This document shows positions 8,244 through 16,495 of a DNA stretch of 59,248 bases, piece by piece. Where the stretch lies: positions 1-59,248 of IMG/VR virus record IMGVR_UViG_3300047471_000898; one strand, 5' to 3'. Position 1 is the first letter of the stretch. Each line of letters opens with the position of its first letter. The notes beneath the pieces are model-generated. The model saw nothing but the letters and a program-made list of their open reading frames with translations. It was not told where the DNA came from and did not search any database. Position numbers and translations under genes: made by a program. Origin of the DNA: a virus.

Positions 8244-8956
8244 CCACGCTCCGCGGCATCGACGTCTCCAGCTACCAGGGCGCCGTCCCGTGGCCCCAAG
8301 TCGCCACGCAGCTCGACTGCGCGTTCGCCTTCGTCAAGGTGACCGACGGCGTGCTTGCGGACACCCACGCCGTCAAGAACCTCGCTGGCGCCCGCGACGC
8401 GGGCCTCATCGTCGGCTCCTACGCGGTCGTGCGCCCGTCCGAAGCCTCCGACCCGGCCGCCCAGGCCCGCGCGCACTACGGGGCCGTGCAGGCGGCTGGC
8501 GGCCTGAAAGTGGGGGACCTGCCACACGTGGTCGACTTCGAGGAGCGGGGCACGCTCGGGGACGTCGCGCTGGCCGACTGGCTCGATCGGCACTGCGAGG
8601 AGTGGGAGCGGCTCATGGGCGCTCCGCCGATTGTCTACACATTCCCTTCCTTCTTTGCCCCGCTCGCGGCGATCGCGGGCCCCGCAACGGCCAGGACGTC
8701 GCTCTGGTGGGCGTCGTACTCGAGCGCCATGCTTCCGCCGACGCCGACGGCGTTCGCCCCGACGCACCGCGTACCGCTGCCGTGGGCGCGCGCGCGCTTC
8801 TGGCAGTGGACGGACCACGGCAAGCTCACCAACGGGACCGCCGTGGACTGCGACCTGTTCGATGGGTCGGTCGATGAGCTTCGCGCGATGTGCCTGACGG
8901 GCGACGTGGCCAGCCTGCGACCGCTCTTCGTGCCGCCGGACCCGGAGTCAGCATGA
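8240..8956 (+). CDS. Endolysin, glycoside hydrolase family 25 lysozyme (238 aa)
   Basis: This protein probably cleaves the MurNAc-GlcNAc glycan of peptidoglycan at lysis. The GH25 motifs appear in order: GIDVSSYQG at 6-14 (Asp8), FVKVTDG at 31-37, SYAVVRP at 60-66, the catalytic DFE at 99-101, and a C-terminal FWQWTDHG then DCDLFDG. Length is normal for a single-domain GH25 enzyme. No signal peptide is present, so release would need a holin. The GTG start overlaps the upstream stop by four bases. Confidence 0.9.
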   Translation: MTTLRGIDVSSYQGAVPWPQVATQLDCAFAFVKVTDGVLADTHAVKNLAGARDAGLIVGSYAVVRPSEASDPAAQARAHYGAVQAAGGLKVGDLPHVVDFEERGTLGDVALADWLDRHCEEWERLMGAPPIVYTFPSFFAPLAAIAGPATARTSLWWASYSSAMLPPTPTAFAPTHRVPLPWARARFWQWTDHGKLTNGTAVDCDLFDGSVDELRAMCLTGDVASLRPLFVPPDPESA

Positions 8957-9462
8957 CCGAGCGCATCACGTTCAAGGACACCGAACTGCTCTACGCGGCG
9001 ACCGCGCGCTGTCGGTGCGGGGCCGGCCTCGCCTATCCGCGCGAGCACAAACACGCGATGCAGCTGCGGGCATGGCTCTGTTCGGCCGTGCTCAAGGGCG
9101 AAGTCGAGGAGGTCGCAACGCGCGCGATCCCATTCGGCCTGAAGAGCGAGGAGTCGACACCGAAGCACGACGCGTTCGATTGGGCCTTCTACAAGGTCCG
9201 CGAGGAGACATCGGTGAACAACGCCGGGGGCTACACGACCCGCCCCGCTGGCACCGTCGCGCGGACGATCGGCATGGCGTCATGTCCGAAGTGCAAGCAC
9301 AGGTGGGAGTCCGAACCGTACGACGCGTCCACGACCGGCCATCACTGGCGGTCCGGTGCCTGCCCTGGGTGCGGCCTTGATCATGGTGCGGACGGCTGCA
9401 CCGACAGCAGGCGAGGTCCCAGCATCGACATGCGGTTCCGCGACGTCGTGATCCCAGCGTAG
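8953..9462 (+). CDS. Zinc-ribbon protein (169 aa)
   Basis: ATG at 8953 overlaps the lysozyme stop. Cys pairs at the N-terminus (CRCG) and the middle (CPKC, CPGCG), with nearby His residues, suggest one or two zinc ribbons. The rest has no recognised family. It is the last gene before the intrinsic terminator at 9487-9526. Confidence 0.6.
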   Translation: MTERITFKDTELLYAATARCRCGAGLAYPREHKHAMQLRAWLCSAVLKGEVEEVATRAIPFGLKSEESTPKHDAFDWAFYKVREETSVNNAGGYTTRPAGTVARTIGMASCPKCKHRWESEPYDASTTGHHWRSGACPGCGLDHGADGCTDSRRGPSIDMRFRDVVIPA

Positions 9463-9486
9463 CTACCACCCATTCCTGTCCCAACG

Positions 9487-9526
9487 CCCCGCCCGCGCGC
9501 CACCGAGCGCGTGTGGCGGGGCTTTT
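9487..9526 (+). terminator. Intrinsic terminator after the lysozyme operon
   Basis: Arms CCCCGCC (9487-9493) and GGCGGGG (9515-9521) with inner arms CGCGC (9494-9498) and GCGCG (9507-9511) form a stable hairpin followed by CTTTTC. It lies 25 bases after the stop at 9462 and 17 bases before the ATG at 9543. Confidence 0.8.
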
Positions 9527-9542
9527 CGCATTCGGAGTTCTC

Positions 9543-9953
9543 ATGCTGCACGCCATCCTCCTGCTCGTCGTCTTCTGGCTGCACGGCCAGACAACGCTCC
9601 CCCTGCGCGCCGTGGAGCGCTACGCCAGCGACGAGCTAGAAGCCGTGGAGACGGTCGTCTGGATGAAGCACGAGAGCGACTTTGGGCGCGTTCGGCACGG
9701 CAGTTACGCGCCATGCGATCATGGCCTGATGCAGCTCCACAACCGGCCCGACCTCGAGGGCCCCGAGCACGACGCGGAGAGCGTGCGCGTCTGGCTGGCC
9801 ATCAAGCACGCGAATGCGAGGCTATGCGGCGATGACGGCCTAGCCTCGCTCAGTTCTGGCCGATGCGACCGCGGGACGCGCCTGGCCGAGGCGAGGCGTC
9901 AGGAGGCCAAGGCACTTTGGATCCTGGCGGCCTATGCGGTGGGGCGGCCGTAG
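9543..9953 (+). CDS. Membrane-anchored lytic transglycosylase-like protein (136 aa)
   Basis: The first ~14 residues are a hydrophobic signal-anchor (LHAILLLVVFWLHG). The motif VVWMKHESDFG places Glu44 as the likely catalytic acid, and DHGLMQLH at 60-66 matches the GLMQ block of SLT/goose-type lysozymes. The fold would be a short lysozyme-like domain that cuts peptidoglycan glycan. The gene starts just past a terminator, so it would be expressed only by read-through or its own promoter; none is obvious. Two Cys in the C-terminal half could bond. Confidence 0.6.
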   Translation: MLHAILLLVVFWLHGQTTLPLRAVERYASDELEAVETVVWMKHESDFGRVRHGSYAPCDHGLMQLHNRPDLEGPEHDAESVRVWLAIKHANARLCGDDGLASLSSGRCDRGTRLAEARRQEAKALWILAAYAVGRP

Positions 9954-9966
9954 AGCGTAGCGCGCA

Positions 9967-10266
9967 TCAGTGCGGCGTTTCTTCCGACACATGCTCACCT
10001 CGTTCGAGGCAGTCCGCCGCGTCGCCGAGGTTCCACGGATTGTCGTATCGGCCCGTCTCGCGCAGCCACCGGAGAACATGCACTCGCTCTAAGCGTCGTC
10101 CGCTCTCGAACGATTCGGCGTGGTGGTACTCGGGCGCTTGGAACCCGCGCACCTTCTCGCGCTCGGCGTCCAGCATGTTCAGAAGTGAGCGGAGCACACC
10201 GCCGAGAGGGTCCCCCACCTCGGCAGCCATCTTACGCAATCCCGCTTCGGCTTCGGCTTCCGTCAT
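9967..10266 (-). CDS. Hypothetical acidic protein (99 aa), end of leftward operon
   Basis: The ATG at 10266 is chosen because GGAGG lies five bases upstream; ATG/TTG codons at 10287-10290 are worse placed. The chain is helical and rich in Glu, Arg and Ala, with a Trp-containing middle. No family recognised. It converges with the transglycosylase-like gene, whose stop is only 13 bases away. Confidence 0.55.
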   Translation of the reverse strand: MTEAEAEAGLRKMAAEVGDPLGGVLRSLLNMLDAEREKVRGFQAPEYHHAESFESGRRLERVHVLRWLRETGRYDNPWNLGDAADCLERGEHVSEETPH

Positions 10267-10299
10267 CTCGTCCTCCGTAGCGCGCATCAAGGCGCGCCG

Positions 10300-10518
10300 T
10301 TACTTCCCACCCGTGAATACGCAGCAACACTTGCCGGCTGTCGTGAGTGCAGAGGGTAGCCCATGCCGTCCAGGCGGCCAGGTGACGTCGCATGTCCCGA
10401 CGTGCTCAGGGTGCAGGCATTTCGGGCACCAGCCAGACACCGCCTTCGGCGTCGGGTCGCAGGTGACGCACTGCGGGTCGATGCTCCCCTTCGCTCCGTG
10501 ATTGCACTTCGGGTTCAT
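10300..10518 (-). CDS. Small Cys-rich zinc-binding protein (72 aa)
   Basis: ATG at 10518 with GAGGGG seven bases upstream. Eight or more Cys, several as CxxC (CVTC, CPKC) with His between, indicate a zinc ribbon. Function unknown; part of the leftward accessory operon. Confidence 0.55.
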   Translation of the reverse strand: MNPKCNHGAKGSIDPQCVTCDPTPKAVSGWCPKCLHPEHVGTCDVTWPPGRHGLPSALTTAGKCCCVFTGGK

Positions 10519-10539
10519 GTTGGCGCCCCTCGCGCGCAC

Positions 10540-10971
10540 TCAAGCGTCGATGTTGACTACATCCTCCGGCACGTCGAAGAGCCCGAGCATGCCCTTGCAC
10601 GGCACGAACGGGAGCGGCTCGACGTCGGCAAGGACGAACCCGAACTGGTCCCGCATGTGCCATCGACGGTCGACGCCATCCGGGTAGAGCGCCTCGGGTC
10701 GGTGCGGCGGCAGTACGTCCACGATGCGAGCGCGACCGACGATGCCGCCTCGCTGCATGGCCTTGAGGGCCGGGGCGTCCGACACGTGCCGAATCACGCC
10801 AGCGTTCTCCATCCACACGAGCGCGTCCTCGTACTCGTCTCGTGTACATCCCTTCGCAGCATGAAGGAGGAAGGTGCCTCGGAATCCAGTATTCCACACA
10901 CGGTTCTCAATGCGCTTCCCCGCATGCAGGATCGCCCACCACCACGGTTGCCGTCCGCTTAGAGCTTTCAT
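10540..10971 (-). CDS. ASCH-domain protein (143 aa)
   Basis: The N-terminus has the ASCH signature: SGRQPWWWAILHAGKR-IENR followed by a Trp and RGTFLLHAAK. ASCH domains are PUA-like beta barrels that bind RNA or modified nucleotides, and phage members are often of unknown role. A central insert has HPR/YPDG segments, and the C-terminus keeps a GLFDV strand. ATG at 10971 is preceded by GGAAGGGTGACGCG. A second, different ASCH-like protein lies at 25197-25868. Confidence 0.7.
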   Translation of the reverse strand: MKALSGRQPWWWAILHAGKRIENRVWNTGFRGTFLLHAAKGCTRDEYEDALVWMENAGVIRHVSDAPALKAMQRGGIVGRARIVDVLPPHRPEALYPDGVDRRWHMRDQFGFVLADVEPLPFVPCKGMLGLFDVPEDVVNIDA

Positions 10972-11022
10972 CGCGTCACCCTTCCTCCGTCCCGTAGCTT
11001 TCCGCGCGCAGAGCCGCGCCGA

Positions 11023-11262
11023 TCATCCCCACACCATCCCCGCGTACGCGCCAGCGGCGTACCCTGCGACGAATGCCGGCGCGACGTGCCAGTCCTTCAC
11101 CGATTCCCCGACGCCGACCACCATGGCAAGTGCCTGTAGCCCGGACACCAACGCCGTAGCCCACGCGGTGCCATGCGACACCTGGTGGACCCACACGACG
11201 GACAGCGCCTCGTAAGTAGCTCCTGATGCGAGCGCGAAGGCGAAAGGGAGAAGTCTCTTCAC
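11023..11262 (-). CDS. Small multi-pass membrane protein (79 aa)
   Basis: GTG start at 11262 after CAGAGGAAC. Three hydrophobic stretches (about residues 4-22, 33-52 and 60-78) give a holin-size membrane protein. It is far from the lysis genes and transcribed leftward, so a role in superinfection exclusion or as a second holin cannot be told apart. Confidence 0.55.
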   Translation of the reverse strand: MKRLLPFAFALASGATYEALSVVWVHQVSHGTAWATALVSGLQALAMVVGVGESVKDWHVAPAFVAGYAAGAYAGMVWG

Positions 11263-11310
11263 GGTTCCTCTGAGTCGTGGTCCTAGCGCGCAAAGATGCG
11301 CCGATGTTCC

Positions 11311-11556
11311 TCACCCGGGCCCACAACAGTCGATGCATCCTCGCCCGTAGCAGAGGCAGATGGGCCGTATCGGAGTGGTGGACTTGGCTTCCGCGCCGCA
11401 AAAACCGATGCCGGAGACGGTGAGCATCGAGCGCACGTCATCGGCCATCGCCCATGCAGCTATGTTATCTCCCCGCAAGTGAGGTACATGGCGACGCAGT
11501 GCATCGGCGATGCCTTCTAGCGCTTGTCGGTACCGTTCTGTCACCTCGTCAGCCAT
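11311..11556 (-). CDS. Hypothetical protein with Cys-rich tail (81 aa)
   Basis: ATG at 11556; the start overlaps the end of the next upstream gene by 16 bases. An N-terminal helix is followed by a tail with CLCYGRGCIDCCG, a likely metal-binding or redox patch. No family recognised. Confidence 0.5.
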   Translation of the reverse strand: MADEVTERYRQALEGIADALRRHVPHLRGDNIAAWAMADDVRSMLTVSGIGFCGAEAKSTTPIRPICLCYGRGCIDCCGPG

Positions 11557-11750
11557 GGCCTCTCACTTCCTGACCTAAGTGCCTCGATGAGAGGCTGTAG
11601 GTCGATTGGGTTCGTGGCGCTAACGCCGCAGGCCTGAACCCACAAGATGGCCTGCCGGGCCCTGATGTCCAGTGCGAGCCACACCTTGTCGTCGGACGCG
11701 GTGTTCAGTCGGCAGCATGCCGCGTACATGATCCACTCCACGACGTTCAC
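11541..11750 (-). CDS. Hypothetical protein (69 aa)
   Basis: GTG start at 11750 with GAGGAG upstream (11-base spacing). Contains a double Cys near residue 12 and a Trp-rich helix. No recognised motif. Translation overlaps that of the following gene. Confidence 0.5.
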   Translation of the reverse strand: MNVVEWIMYAACCRLNTASDDKVWLALDIRARQAILWVQACGVSATNPIDLQPLIEALRSGSERPWLTR

Positions 11751-11781
11751 GGCGATTCCAGTCTCCTCGCGCGCATCTGAG

Positions 11782-11916
11782 CTAGCTCGCCTTCCGTCGT
11801 TTCATTCGCTTTTCGAGTGCCTCGATCTTGTCGTGCCATCGCCACAACTCGGCCTGCGTCGCCTCAGCTTGGCGCTTGCAGCGTGCCAGCTCTCGCTCAA
11901 GCTCTTCGATGGTCAT
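11782..11916 (-). CDS. Short coiled-coil protein (44 aa)
   Basis: ATG at 11916. The whole peptide is a charged helix with heptad Leu/Ala positions and a Lys/Arg-rich end (MKRRKAS), likely a dimeric coiled coil able to bind nucleic acid or a partner. A longer in-frame extension to 12039 would overlap another gene and is rejected. Confidence 0.45.
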   Translation of the reverse strand: MTIEELERELARCKRQAEATQAELWRWHDKIEALEKRMKRRKAS

Positions 11917-11936
11917 GGGAGGTGCGCGCAGAGGAC

Positions 11937-12527
11937 TTAGTCCTTCTTCGTGCCTTTTGGCTCCGGGCTGGCAAACCCAAAAACGTCTTGCAGGTCGCAC
12001 CAGTACGAGCGCCCTTGCGTGGCGCCGTACCCCTCCCACGCCGCCTGAGCCTTCCTGAATCGCTCTTCCTGGTCGGCCATCGTCCTGTCAGCCGACGCGC
12101 GGTAGGAGCGGTCCGTCAGCGCGGCACCGCGGATGCACTGGAAGTGGTCATGCAGGTTCGACCACTCAGCCTCGCACCCAAGCTCGTACGCCGTCTCCTC
12201 TGCCCACTTCTCGTAGGCCCCCGCGCGCTCGTCAGCCTCGGCGAAGGCTTCCTCAGCGCTCATTGCTACGTGAGCAAGCTCGGTCTCGCGGACGCGCTTG
12301 AGATCTTCCAACTCCGCTCGTATCGGCTCGCATGGCGGGTCCTTGTATGCCCCGTGCGTGACGCCCTTGAGGTAGTAAACCGGGTAGTTGGGTGACGCCT
12401 GGCCGCCGCCGTGCGCGTAGTCGTGCTTCACCATGTCGCAGCGGCTGCATTGGCTGTAGGTGTCCTTCGACTGTCCGGGTGCGTCGTCACCATGCGAGGT
12501 GAGGAACTTCCAGTCGTGCTCACTCAC
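11937..12527 (-). CDS. Hypothetical protein with N-terminal zinc motif (196 aa)
   Basis: The GTG at 12527 overlaps the upstream stop by four bases and is preferred over an in-frame GTG five codons earlier. Near the N-terminus CSRCDMVKHDY suggests a zinc site. Residues ~70-190 are helical, acidic and Ala-rich. No family was recognised. It closes the row of small accessory genes. Confidence 0.55.
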   Translation of the reverse strand: MSEHDWKFLTSHGDDAPGQSKDTYSQCSRCDMVKHDYAHGGGQASPNYPVYYLKGVTHGAYKDPPCEPIRAELEDLKRVRETELAHVAMSAEEAFAEADERAGAYEKWAEETAYELGCEAEWSNLHDHFQCIRGAALTDRSYRASADRTMADQEERFRKAQAAWEGYGATQGRSYWCDLQDVFGFASPEPKGTKKD

Positions 12528-12730
12528 TGGAGCACCAGGCACACGAGCGCCAGCGCGGCGACCCGGTAGCGGTGCGTCCGGTAGGGGCTCGGCCCCGGCT
12601 CTCGCAGCTCACGCTGGACGGCCTCACTCGCCGCCTGGGCTGCCTCCTCGCGCGTCGCCACGGCCACGCCGGGCACCGGCAGCCAGCGGTTCCGCGTTGC
12701 CCTTTCGTCGCACTTCTCGATGGTCCACAT
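12524..12730 (-). CDS. Small hypothetical protein with hydrophobic C-terminus (68 aa)
   Basis: The ATG at 12730 has AAGGAG upstream at good spacing, and this decides the start over the in-frame ATG at 12802, which lies inside the neighbouring gene. The C-terminal ~15 residues (VAALALVCLVLQ) form a hydrophobic tail that may insert in a membrane. No known match. Confidence 0.5.
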   Translation of the reverse strand: MWTIEKCDERATRNRWLPVPGVAVATREEAAQAASEAVQRELREPGPSPYRTHRYRVAALALVCLVLQ

Positions 12731-12779
12731 GATGTCTCGACTCCTTACTTTTCCGTTTTCCGGCAGGTCATGGGTCTCC

Positions 12780-13232
12780 TCAAAACGGAATGTCTTCGTC
12801 ATCGCCGATGGCACCGCCGCTGTAGCCCCCGTCGGAGGGCGAGGACGACGTCGTCGGGCTTGATGTCGCGGCGGACGACGGTCCCCGCGCGCGAATGCGC
12901 CGCGCCCAGGACCGGCAGCGCGCCGCGTCCGACCGGTCGTACTGGGCGTACTTTTCTTTGCCCTCCTTCGGATGGTCAGCCATCCACGCGAGCGCCTCGG
13001 CGTAGGCATCGAGGAAGTCGGGGGAGCACTGCGATGCGTTCGAGCCCTTGAAGGGCTGTCCGCGCCATGCCTTGGGGTCGAACTTGATACGCGGGTCCCC
13101 GTTCCTCCCCTGCAGGTCCCGGTCGTCGGCGAAGAGGCCCGACGCGCGCTCGAGAAAGGCCATGCGGCTCTCGATCGCGTTGAACCGATCTTCGACCATG
13201 GCGGCGAAGCGCTGCTCGTCCGTCTCCGTCAC
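12780..13232 (-). CDS. Single-stranded DNA-binding-like protein with acidic SSB tail (150 aa)
   Basis: GTG start at 13232, overlapping the exonuclease stop by four bases. The C-terminus is a flexible Ser/Gly linker ending in DDEDIPF, the conserved acidic tip by which SSB proteins recruit partners. The body (~40-115) has WRGQPF and several aromatic residues but no clear OB-fold motif was identified. It is encoded directly after the recombinase and exonuclease, the usual trio of phage recombination modules. Probably coats ssDNA during annealing. Confidence 0.6.
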   Translation of the reverse strand: MTETDEQRFAAMVEDRFNAIESRMAFLERASGLFADDRDLQGRNGDPRIKFDPKAWRGQPFKGSNASQCSPDFLDAYAEALAWMADHPKEGKEKYAQYDRSDAARCRSWARRIRARGPSSAATSSPTTSSSPSDGGYSGGAIGDDEDIPF

Positions 13233-14320
13233 GTGGCCCTCTTCTTGCGCGCAGCCTTCGGCGCCTTGGGGTCGTTCGTCTCGCGCACGGGGTGCGTCGG
13301 CGTCGTCCTGTAGAGGGACGCGACCTGCTCGTCGGACGCGCCGAGGGCGCGCAGCATCGCGACCGACCCCTTCACGTTGAACGAGACCGACGACGACGTC
13401 GTTTCTCGGACGACCTTCCCCTCGCCGACGGGGAAGGGCCGCGTACGCGCCCGGAGCTTCAGCCCGTCGAGGACGATCCCGAGCGTCGTCTCGACCTGGC
13501 GGGCCGTCGTCCACGCCGCGCCGGCCTTGTCGTCGGGGAGGTTCGAGATCGCGCGCACGAGCGCGTCGGTCTCCCCCGCCACCGCCAGCGCGAGGCGGGT
13601 GTAGGCCGGGCACCAGTCGACCGAATCGCAGTGGCGGCAGTGCGCTCCGACCGTCACGTCGGGGCTTCCGCCCGAGTCGACGTGCGCCTCGAGGTCGCGC
13701 GCCTCGCGAAACCCGTCGCAAAGGTCGTCGATGTACGAGTCGATGTCGAACCGGGTGACCTCGTGCGAGTCGTAGCCCACTTGGCCTTCCGCGTTGATCC
13801 GGACGATCCGCACCTCGACGGCAGGCTTCCGGGTCACGGTCTGAAGGACGGACGCGAAGAAGAGCAGCTGGGGATTCTCCTTCGCCGGCGCGACGTCGCC
13901 CCACCCCGTCTTCAGGTCGATGACGACGGGGACGCCGTCGAGCCGCACCCCCATGATGTCGAGGGTGCCGGGGAGCTGGTGCTCGTTGACGACGTACGCG
14001 CGCCCGAGCTTGCGCCCTAGGCGCTGGACCGAGGCGTCGCGCATGTCGATCGCGAAGGCGACCTCGGTCTCGACCTCGCTCAGGTCGCCGCCGAGCTTGA
14101 CCCACTCGAGCCGGCTGCACACGAAGCGGTGGTCTTCTGGCACCTGGTCGAGCGCGACCTGCGGAGGAATCCCCGACAGCACGGCGTCGACGTAGGCGTG
14201 GATGGCCTGTCCGCGGTCGGCGTACTCGCTCGGCCGGTCGACCCGCGGCAGGGCTACGCTGGCCGCGCACGCGAACATCCGCTCGATGCCGCTGGCGGTG
14301 ACGAGGGGGAGGCGCCTCAC
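13229..14320 (-). CDS. Cas4/RecB-type PD-(D/E)XK exonuclease with Fe-S Cys (363 aa)
   Basis: Likely digests DNA ends to give ssDNA for the neighbouring annealing protein. Residues 119-121 (TLD) and 133-138 (VIDLKT) supply Asp121, Asp135 and Lys137 of the nuclease core, followed by a QLLFFASVL helix in the place of QxxxY. Cys18 and the C-x2-C-x5-C group at 228, 231 and 237 match the one-plus-three Fe-S cysteines of Cas4/AddB nucleases. The RGQAIHAYVD helix (36-45) is also typical. GTG start coupled by four bases. Confidence 0.8.
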   Translation of the reverse strand: MRRLPLVTASGIERMFACAASVALPRVDRPSEYADRGQAIHAYVDAVLSGIPPQVALDQVPEDHRFVCSRLEWVKLGGDLSEVETEVAFAIDMRDASVQRLGRKLGRAYVVNEHQLPGTLDIMGVRLDGVPVVIDLKTGWGDVAPAKENPQLLFFASVLQTVTRKPAVEVRIVRINAEGQVGYDSHEVTRFDIDSYIDDLCDGFREARDLEAHVDSGGSPDVTVGAHCRHCDSVDWCPAYTRLALAVAGETDALVRAISNLPDDKAGAAWTTARQVETTLGIVLDGLKLRARTRPFPVGEGKVVRETTSSSVSFNVKGSVAMLRALGASDEQVASLYRTTPTHPVRETNDPKAPKAARKKRAT

Positions 14321-15207
14321 GGCCGGGCCCCTTGGGCGGACGCCTGACTGTCTACCTTCTCGCCGATCGACACGTTGTAAAAGCGCTTCGCCTCATCGGC
14401 GAGGTTTGTGGGAGCCACATCGACGAACGCCGCCACCTCCCCACGCACGGCCTTGCGTGCCTCGGGTGTCTTGGCATCGAAGATCCGCTGCTTCATGGCG
14501 ACGAGCTCGGCCTCGAAGTCGCGCGCCGGAGCGGCCTGCGGCGGAGCGCCGTTGGCTGGCTTGGGCGGCGTCGATCCGCTATCGACCACCTCGCCGCGGA
14601 GCTCGCCCGGCTCCAAGTCGTCGACCTCCTCGCGCGCGGGCATTCCCATCGTCGCGTCGGGGAACAGGATGTCGGCCAGGCCGGAGCTCGCGCGAGCCCG
14701 GAGCATGGCGCCCGGATACCTGTTCCAGTTGTTCTTCTTCTGCGCGTCCGCGTCCTTGCCGCGGCCGAGCAAGCTGGCGCCCTCTGCCTCCTCGATCGTG
14801 AACGAGAACATCTGCTCGGCCCGACCCCGGCGCTTCGCCTTATAGGTAGCCTTGCGCGGGGTCGATTCGACGAGATCGAAATATTCGCACTCCGGGTGGC
14901 GCATCGCGAGCGCGACTTTGAGCTTCGCCGAGATGCTGGGCCGGCCCTCTACCTCGTACACCTGCTGCATCGCGACCATGGCGGGCAGGCCCAGCGCACG
15001 CCCCGTCATGATGCGTACGAGAGCGTCCTCTGGGCTCTTGATGCCGCAGATACCCGTCTTCGCCAGCGACGCGCAGAGCTTGTAAGTGTCGCTGACGTTG
15101 TTCGGTTCCAGGGCCAGGCGAAACGCGTCTTCGTCATTCGGGACCACGCGCGCAAGTGCGGCCGTTTGCGGTGCGGTCGCGGGCGCGGTCTGTTCTTCGG
15201 TGGGCAT
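14317..15207 (-). CDS. RecT-like single-strand annealing protein (296 aa)
   Basis: Probably pairs complementary ssDNA during phage recombination. Residues ~65-180 match the RecT/Redbeta pattern: GRALGLPAMVAMQQVYEVEGRPSISAKL, an R-rich strand region, the block NRYPGAMLRARA, and FPDATMG. A Pro-rich linker and helical C-terminus follow. ATG at 15207 follows AGAGGATTCGATC. The exonuclease and SSB-like genes follow with four-base overlaps, forming a classical recombination operon. Family assignment is by pattern, not by search. Confidence 0.75.
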   Translation of the reverse strand: MPTEEQTAPATAPQTAALARVVPNDEDAFRLALEPNNVSDTYKLCASLAKTGICGIKSPEDALVRIMTGRALGLPAMVAMQQVYEVEGRPSISAKLKVALAMRHPECEYFDLVESTPRKATYKAKRRGRAEQMFSFTIEEAEGASLLGRGKDADAQKKNNWNRYPGAMLRARASSGLADILFPDATMGMPAREEVDDLEPGELRGEVVDSGSTPPKPANGAPPQAAPARDFEAELVAMKQRIFDAKTPEARKAVRGEVAAFVDVAPTNLADEAKRFYNVSIGEKVDSQASAQGARP

Positions 15208-15228
15208 GATCGAATCCTCTCTTTTGGG

Positions 15229-15849
15229 TTATCGTTGTCGCGCGTCGTACTTGGCACACCGTGCTCGTTCGCAAGTCCGACACCTGCGGTGTCCTGATCT
15301 AGGCTCGATTCGCACGTTGCTTCCGGTCATGAGGTGGCCGCTGGGGCACGTCGCCGTCGGCTCGTACGTCTTGCTCCGCTCCTCGGCGGAGCGCCGTCCG
15401 GACTCCGCGCGAGTCATGGCGGGGTCGGAGACGGCACGCTCGGCGGGCCATCCGTAGGCAAGGCGACCACGGATCGTGTGCCAATCCAGACCGAACCGCT
15501 CCGCCCATGCAGCCTGCGTGAGCGTCTCGCCGAAAGCGGTTACGAGATTGTTCGCACTGGTGTTGCGTGCCTGCTCGATCTTCGTGGCCCAGCGCACGTT
15601 GCCAGGCTCGTAGTGACCGTTGTTGTCTATCCGGTCGAGCGAGTGCTTTGGAGACGGTCGCCGTCCTACGTCTGCAAGGAAGGCCAGGAACCCATCGTGG
15701 CCTAACCATCGGTCGCAAACACGGATGCCGCGGCCAACGTACCTAGCCGCTTTCGGATGTTTGGCGTTGCGGCAACGCTCGATCATCCGATGCCAGGTCA
15801 TGTACTCGACCGAACGTGCCCCGCGGCCAGCCTCACCATGTACGTTCAC
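15229..15849 (-). CDS. HNH homing-type endonuclease with HTH and zinc tail (206 aa)
   Basis: The core SLDRIDNNGHYEPGNVRWAT, then QARNT, is the HNH signature of phage intron-type nucleases. A helix-turn-helix (LTQAAWAERFGLDWHTIRGRL) gives DNA specificity. The C-terminus has a CPSGH...CRTCERAR zinc domain. GTG 15849 has GAGGAG six bases upstream; ATG 15990 in the same frame overlaps the previous stop but adds 47 low-complexity residues. It sits among recombination genes as a likely selfish insertion. Confidence 0.75.
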   Translation of the reverse strand: MNVHGEAGRGARSVEYMTWHRMIERCRNAKHPKAARYVGRGIRVCDRWLGHDGFLAFLADVGRRPSPKHSLDRIDNNGHYEPGNVRWATKIEQARNTSANNLVTAFGETLTQAAWAERFGLDWHTIRGRLAYGWPAERAVSDPAMTRAESGRRSAEERSKTYEPTATCPSGHLMTGSNVRIEPRSGHRRCRTCERARCAKYDARQR

Positions 15850-15986
15850 AGCGTGCTCCTCACGCGGAGGCCGAGGGCCAGCATGTCTCCTAGCGTTAGC
15901 GTCGCTGCGGTCTTGCGCAGTCCGACCAGCGCGAACCGAACGATCGACGGAATCTGCAGCCAGACGGCAATCTCGAGTCGCATCGC

Positions 15987-16190
15987 TCATCCCTCCTGAG
16001 CCCGCACGTCGGCGAGCGTTACGCGCCGCGGTCGCACCGTGACCGTGGCGATCGACAGCGTCGTCGAGCATCCCGGGCAGTTCACGAGCAGGTGAAACTG
16101 CGGCTTGCCGTTGTCGTCGACGTCGTCTTGGGCGCCGATGAAGCGACCGCCTTCGAGCGGGGAGCCGCAGCCGTGGCAGACGGTTTTCAT
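15987..16190 (-). CDS. Zinc-ribbon protein (67 aa)
   Basis: CHGCG near the N-terminus and CPGC in the middle make a two-knuckle zinc ribbon. ATG at 16190 is coupled to the upstream gene. Such small ribbons are common in phage early operons. Function unknown. Confidence 0.6.
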   Translation of the reverse strand: MKTVCHGCGSPLEGGRFIGAQDDVDDNGKPQFHLLVNCPGCSTTLSIATVTVRPRRVTLADVRAQEG

Positions 16191-16495
16191 CGGGCGATCC
16201 CCGCCGCCCGCTCGGCTCGCGCGGTAGCGATCGACACTTCAAGGGCCCGGGTCATCGCGGGCTCTTCGTTGTCCGCCCACGCCTCGAACCGCTCGCGAGC
16301 CTCACGAGCCGCCTTCTCGACGCTGATGGCGGTGGCCTCGGCGACGACCACGCCGGTGACGAGCACCGTGAACGTGTGCAGGCGGCCATGCACGTCGTAC
16401 TCGAAGCCGATGCGCGGGCCGGGGTGACCCTCGCTCGCGAGCTCGGCACGGTACTCGGCGATCGCGTCGACGAGCATGGCGACCGGGTCGCTCAC
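16187..16495 (-). CDS. Hypothetical protein (102 aa)
   Basis: GTG 16495 overlaps the upstream stop by four bases and sets the start. A helix, a small beta sheet (RIGFEYDVHGRLHTFTVLV) and two long helices rich in Ala, Glu and Arg follow. No family recognised. Confidence 0.55.
   Translation of the reverse strand: MSDPVAMLVDAIAEYRAELASEGHPGPRIGFEYDVHGRLHTFTVLVTGVVVAEATAISVEKAAREARERFEAWADNEEPAMTRALEVSIATARAERAAGIAR

Noticed and set aside
12780-14270. 496-aa leftward frame fused to the SSB-like protein
   Set aside because: Its first ~345 residues are the out-of-frame translation of the exonuclease gene; the true start is the GTG at 13232.
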